Below are positions 39,005-39,619 of a DNA stretch of 39,619 nt, piece after piece. The DNA lies in contig JAHILF010000036.1 in the NCBI GenBank assembly GCA_018897105.1, positions 1 through 39,619 of the forward strand, read 5' to 3'. Position numbers and translations under genes: made by a program. The notes below the pieces were generated by a model. That model was given only the letters and a program-made list of their open reading frames with translations, was not told where the DNA came from and did not search any database. How positions within the stretch are numbered: position 1 is the stretch's first letter; each line of letters opens with the position of its first letter. The DNA is from Pseudomonadota bacterium. GTDB lineage: Bacteria > Desulfobacterota > Desulfobulbia > Desulfobulbales > SURF-16.

Positions 39005-39451
39005 TTAATTGATTGTTATCTGTTTTGGTTTAGCAGCTTCAGCTTTCGGCAAAGTCAGGGTGAGTATGCCGTCTTTCAAACTCGCCCCAACCTTTTCCGG
39101 ATCCACATCCGCCGGCAGGGTAAAGCTGCGGGTGAAAGAGGCAGCCCCCCGTTCAACCCGATGGACTTTATATCCTTCAGGGGCATCCGCCTTGCGGGTG
39201 CCCCTGATTTCAAGATAATTCCCCTGAATTCTGAGGTTGAGGTCGTCCTTGGTCATGCCGGGAACCTCTGCCATGATTTCAAAGTGATCACCGGCATCAT
39301 AAAGATTGGTTCGCGGTGTTCCCTCAGTAACCACCCAGCCATAGTCATTGCCGTAAGATCTGTCGAAATCACCGAACACTCTGTTCATCCGGGAACGAAG
39401 CAGATCCATGGCGCCAAACATCCGATCAAAATCGCTTACTCTCGTCCACAT
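39005..39451 (-). CDS. hsp20: Small heat-shock protein, Hsp20 family
   Basis: 148 residues. The arm MWTRVSDFDRMFGAMDLLRS matches that of the gene at 11527-11970. The alpha-crystallin domain is TNLYDAGDHFEIMAEVPGMTKDDLNLRIQGNYLEIRG and FTLPADVDPEKVGASLKDGILTLTLPKAEAAKPKQITI. GGAGGA stands six to seven bases before ATG 39451. With the next gene it repeats the order class A then class B seen at 11527-12370, so the two operons are probably duplicates. Confidence 0.95.
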   Translation of the reverse strand: MWTRVSDFDRMFGAMDLLRSRMNRVFGDFDRSYGNDYGWVVTEGTPRTNLYDAGDHFEIMAEVPGMTKDDLNLRIQGNYLEIRGTRKADAPEGYKVHRVERGAASFTRSFTLPADVDPEKVGASLKDGILTLTLPKAEAAKPKQITIN

Positions 39452-39528
39452 ATTATTCCTCCTTTTTTTATCATTGCTATTCAATGTCATTAACTTAAGC
39501 CTTTTCGCCGGTTGCCTGAGCCCAGGTT

Positions 39529-39599
39529 CGTCATTCCGGCGAAGGCCGGAATCCAGGTAGTTACGACAATTCTGGACCCCGGCCTTCGCCGGGGTGACG
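39529..39599. repeat. REP-like inverted repeat pair at the right edge
   Basis: TCATTCCGGCGAAGGCCGGA and the following ATCCAG (to 39556) are mirrored by CTGGACCCCGGCCTTCGCCG and GGGTGACG (39572-39599). Each arm is itself a CCGGCGAAGGCCGG-type palindrome. Sequences of this type are dispersed in many proteobacterial genomes. Its distance from the hsp20 start (80 bp) leaves room for a promoter. Confidence 0.65.
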
Positions 39600-39619
39600 A
39601 CGAGTGTAGTCAGTTTTTC

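Overview
The window is bacterial chromosome with a large type I CRISPR-Cas locus at its left end. The organism is probably a Gram-negative anaerobe of the Desulfobacterota (Desulfobulbales-like). This is inferred from the futalosine menaquinone genes (mqnB, mqnD), the ilvB-ilvN-psd-(pssA)-leuA-asd gene order, a Rieske/cytochrome b/molybdopterin oxidoreductase set, several Hsp20 genes and a MYXAN (Dev)-type cas operon. There is no rRNA or tRNA gene in the window to confirm it.

Layout. (1) 1-10838, CRISPR-Cas: 24 identical 36-bp repeats (the array runs off the left edge), a leader, then minus-strand cas2, a cas4-cas1 fusion, a plus-strand higBA toxin-antitoxin pair wedged into the operon, and cas5, cas7, cas8, cas3 and cas6. 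In transcription order the locus reads cas6-cas3-cas8-cas7-cas5 | higBA (opposite strand) | cas4/cas1-cas2-leader-array. (2) 10839-12370: a 690-bp gene-free stretch with a possible degenerate repeat, then two Hsp20 genes. (3) 12385-17431: a cyclic-nucleotide-binding/DUF4388 signalling protein and a three-gene redox unit (Tat-exported molybdopterin oxidoreductase, Rieske protein, cytochrome b6-like protein). (4) 17456-28535: housekeeping genes on the minus strand: coaD, rsmD, asd, leuA, a strongly truncated pssA, psd, ilvN, ilvB, mqnD, mqnB, panD, panC and a membrane-anchored TPR-like protein. (5) 28829-31167: xseA on the plus strand, then a REP/RAYT region in which the 3' end of xseA, a REP palindrome and the 3' end of the RAYT gene occur twice. 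(6) 31168-34377: a giant NACHT NTPase whose formylglycine-generating-enzyme-like C terminus has the layout of a diversity-generating-retroelement variable region. (7) 34563-37213: a PAS histidine kinase and a CDF transporter/NifX-like fusion, bracketed by a direct repeat. (8) 37394-39619: a small basic protein with DRR repeats, three more Hsp20 genes and a terminal inverted repeat.

How the parts work together. The CRISPR locus looks complete, with adaptation (Cas4-Cas1, Cas2), processing (Cas6), Cascade (Cas5, 7, 8) and Cas3. The higBA module sits exactly between the interference and adaptation blocks with its own promoter, so it could act as an addiction element for the locus. The core metabolic genes supply branched-chain amino acids, aspartate-family precursors, pantothenate/CoA, menaquinone and phosphatidylethanolamine. 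The most unusual items are the NACHT-FGE protein with a variable-region-like tail, higBA inside the cas operon, the xseA/REP/RAYT duplication, the internally deleted pssA and the Mo/Rieske/cytochrome b cluster.
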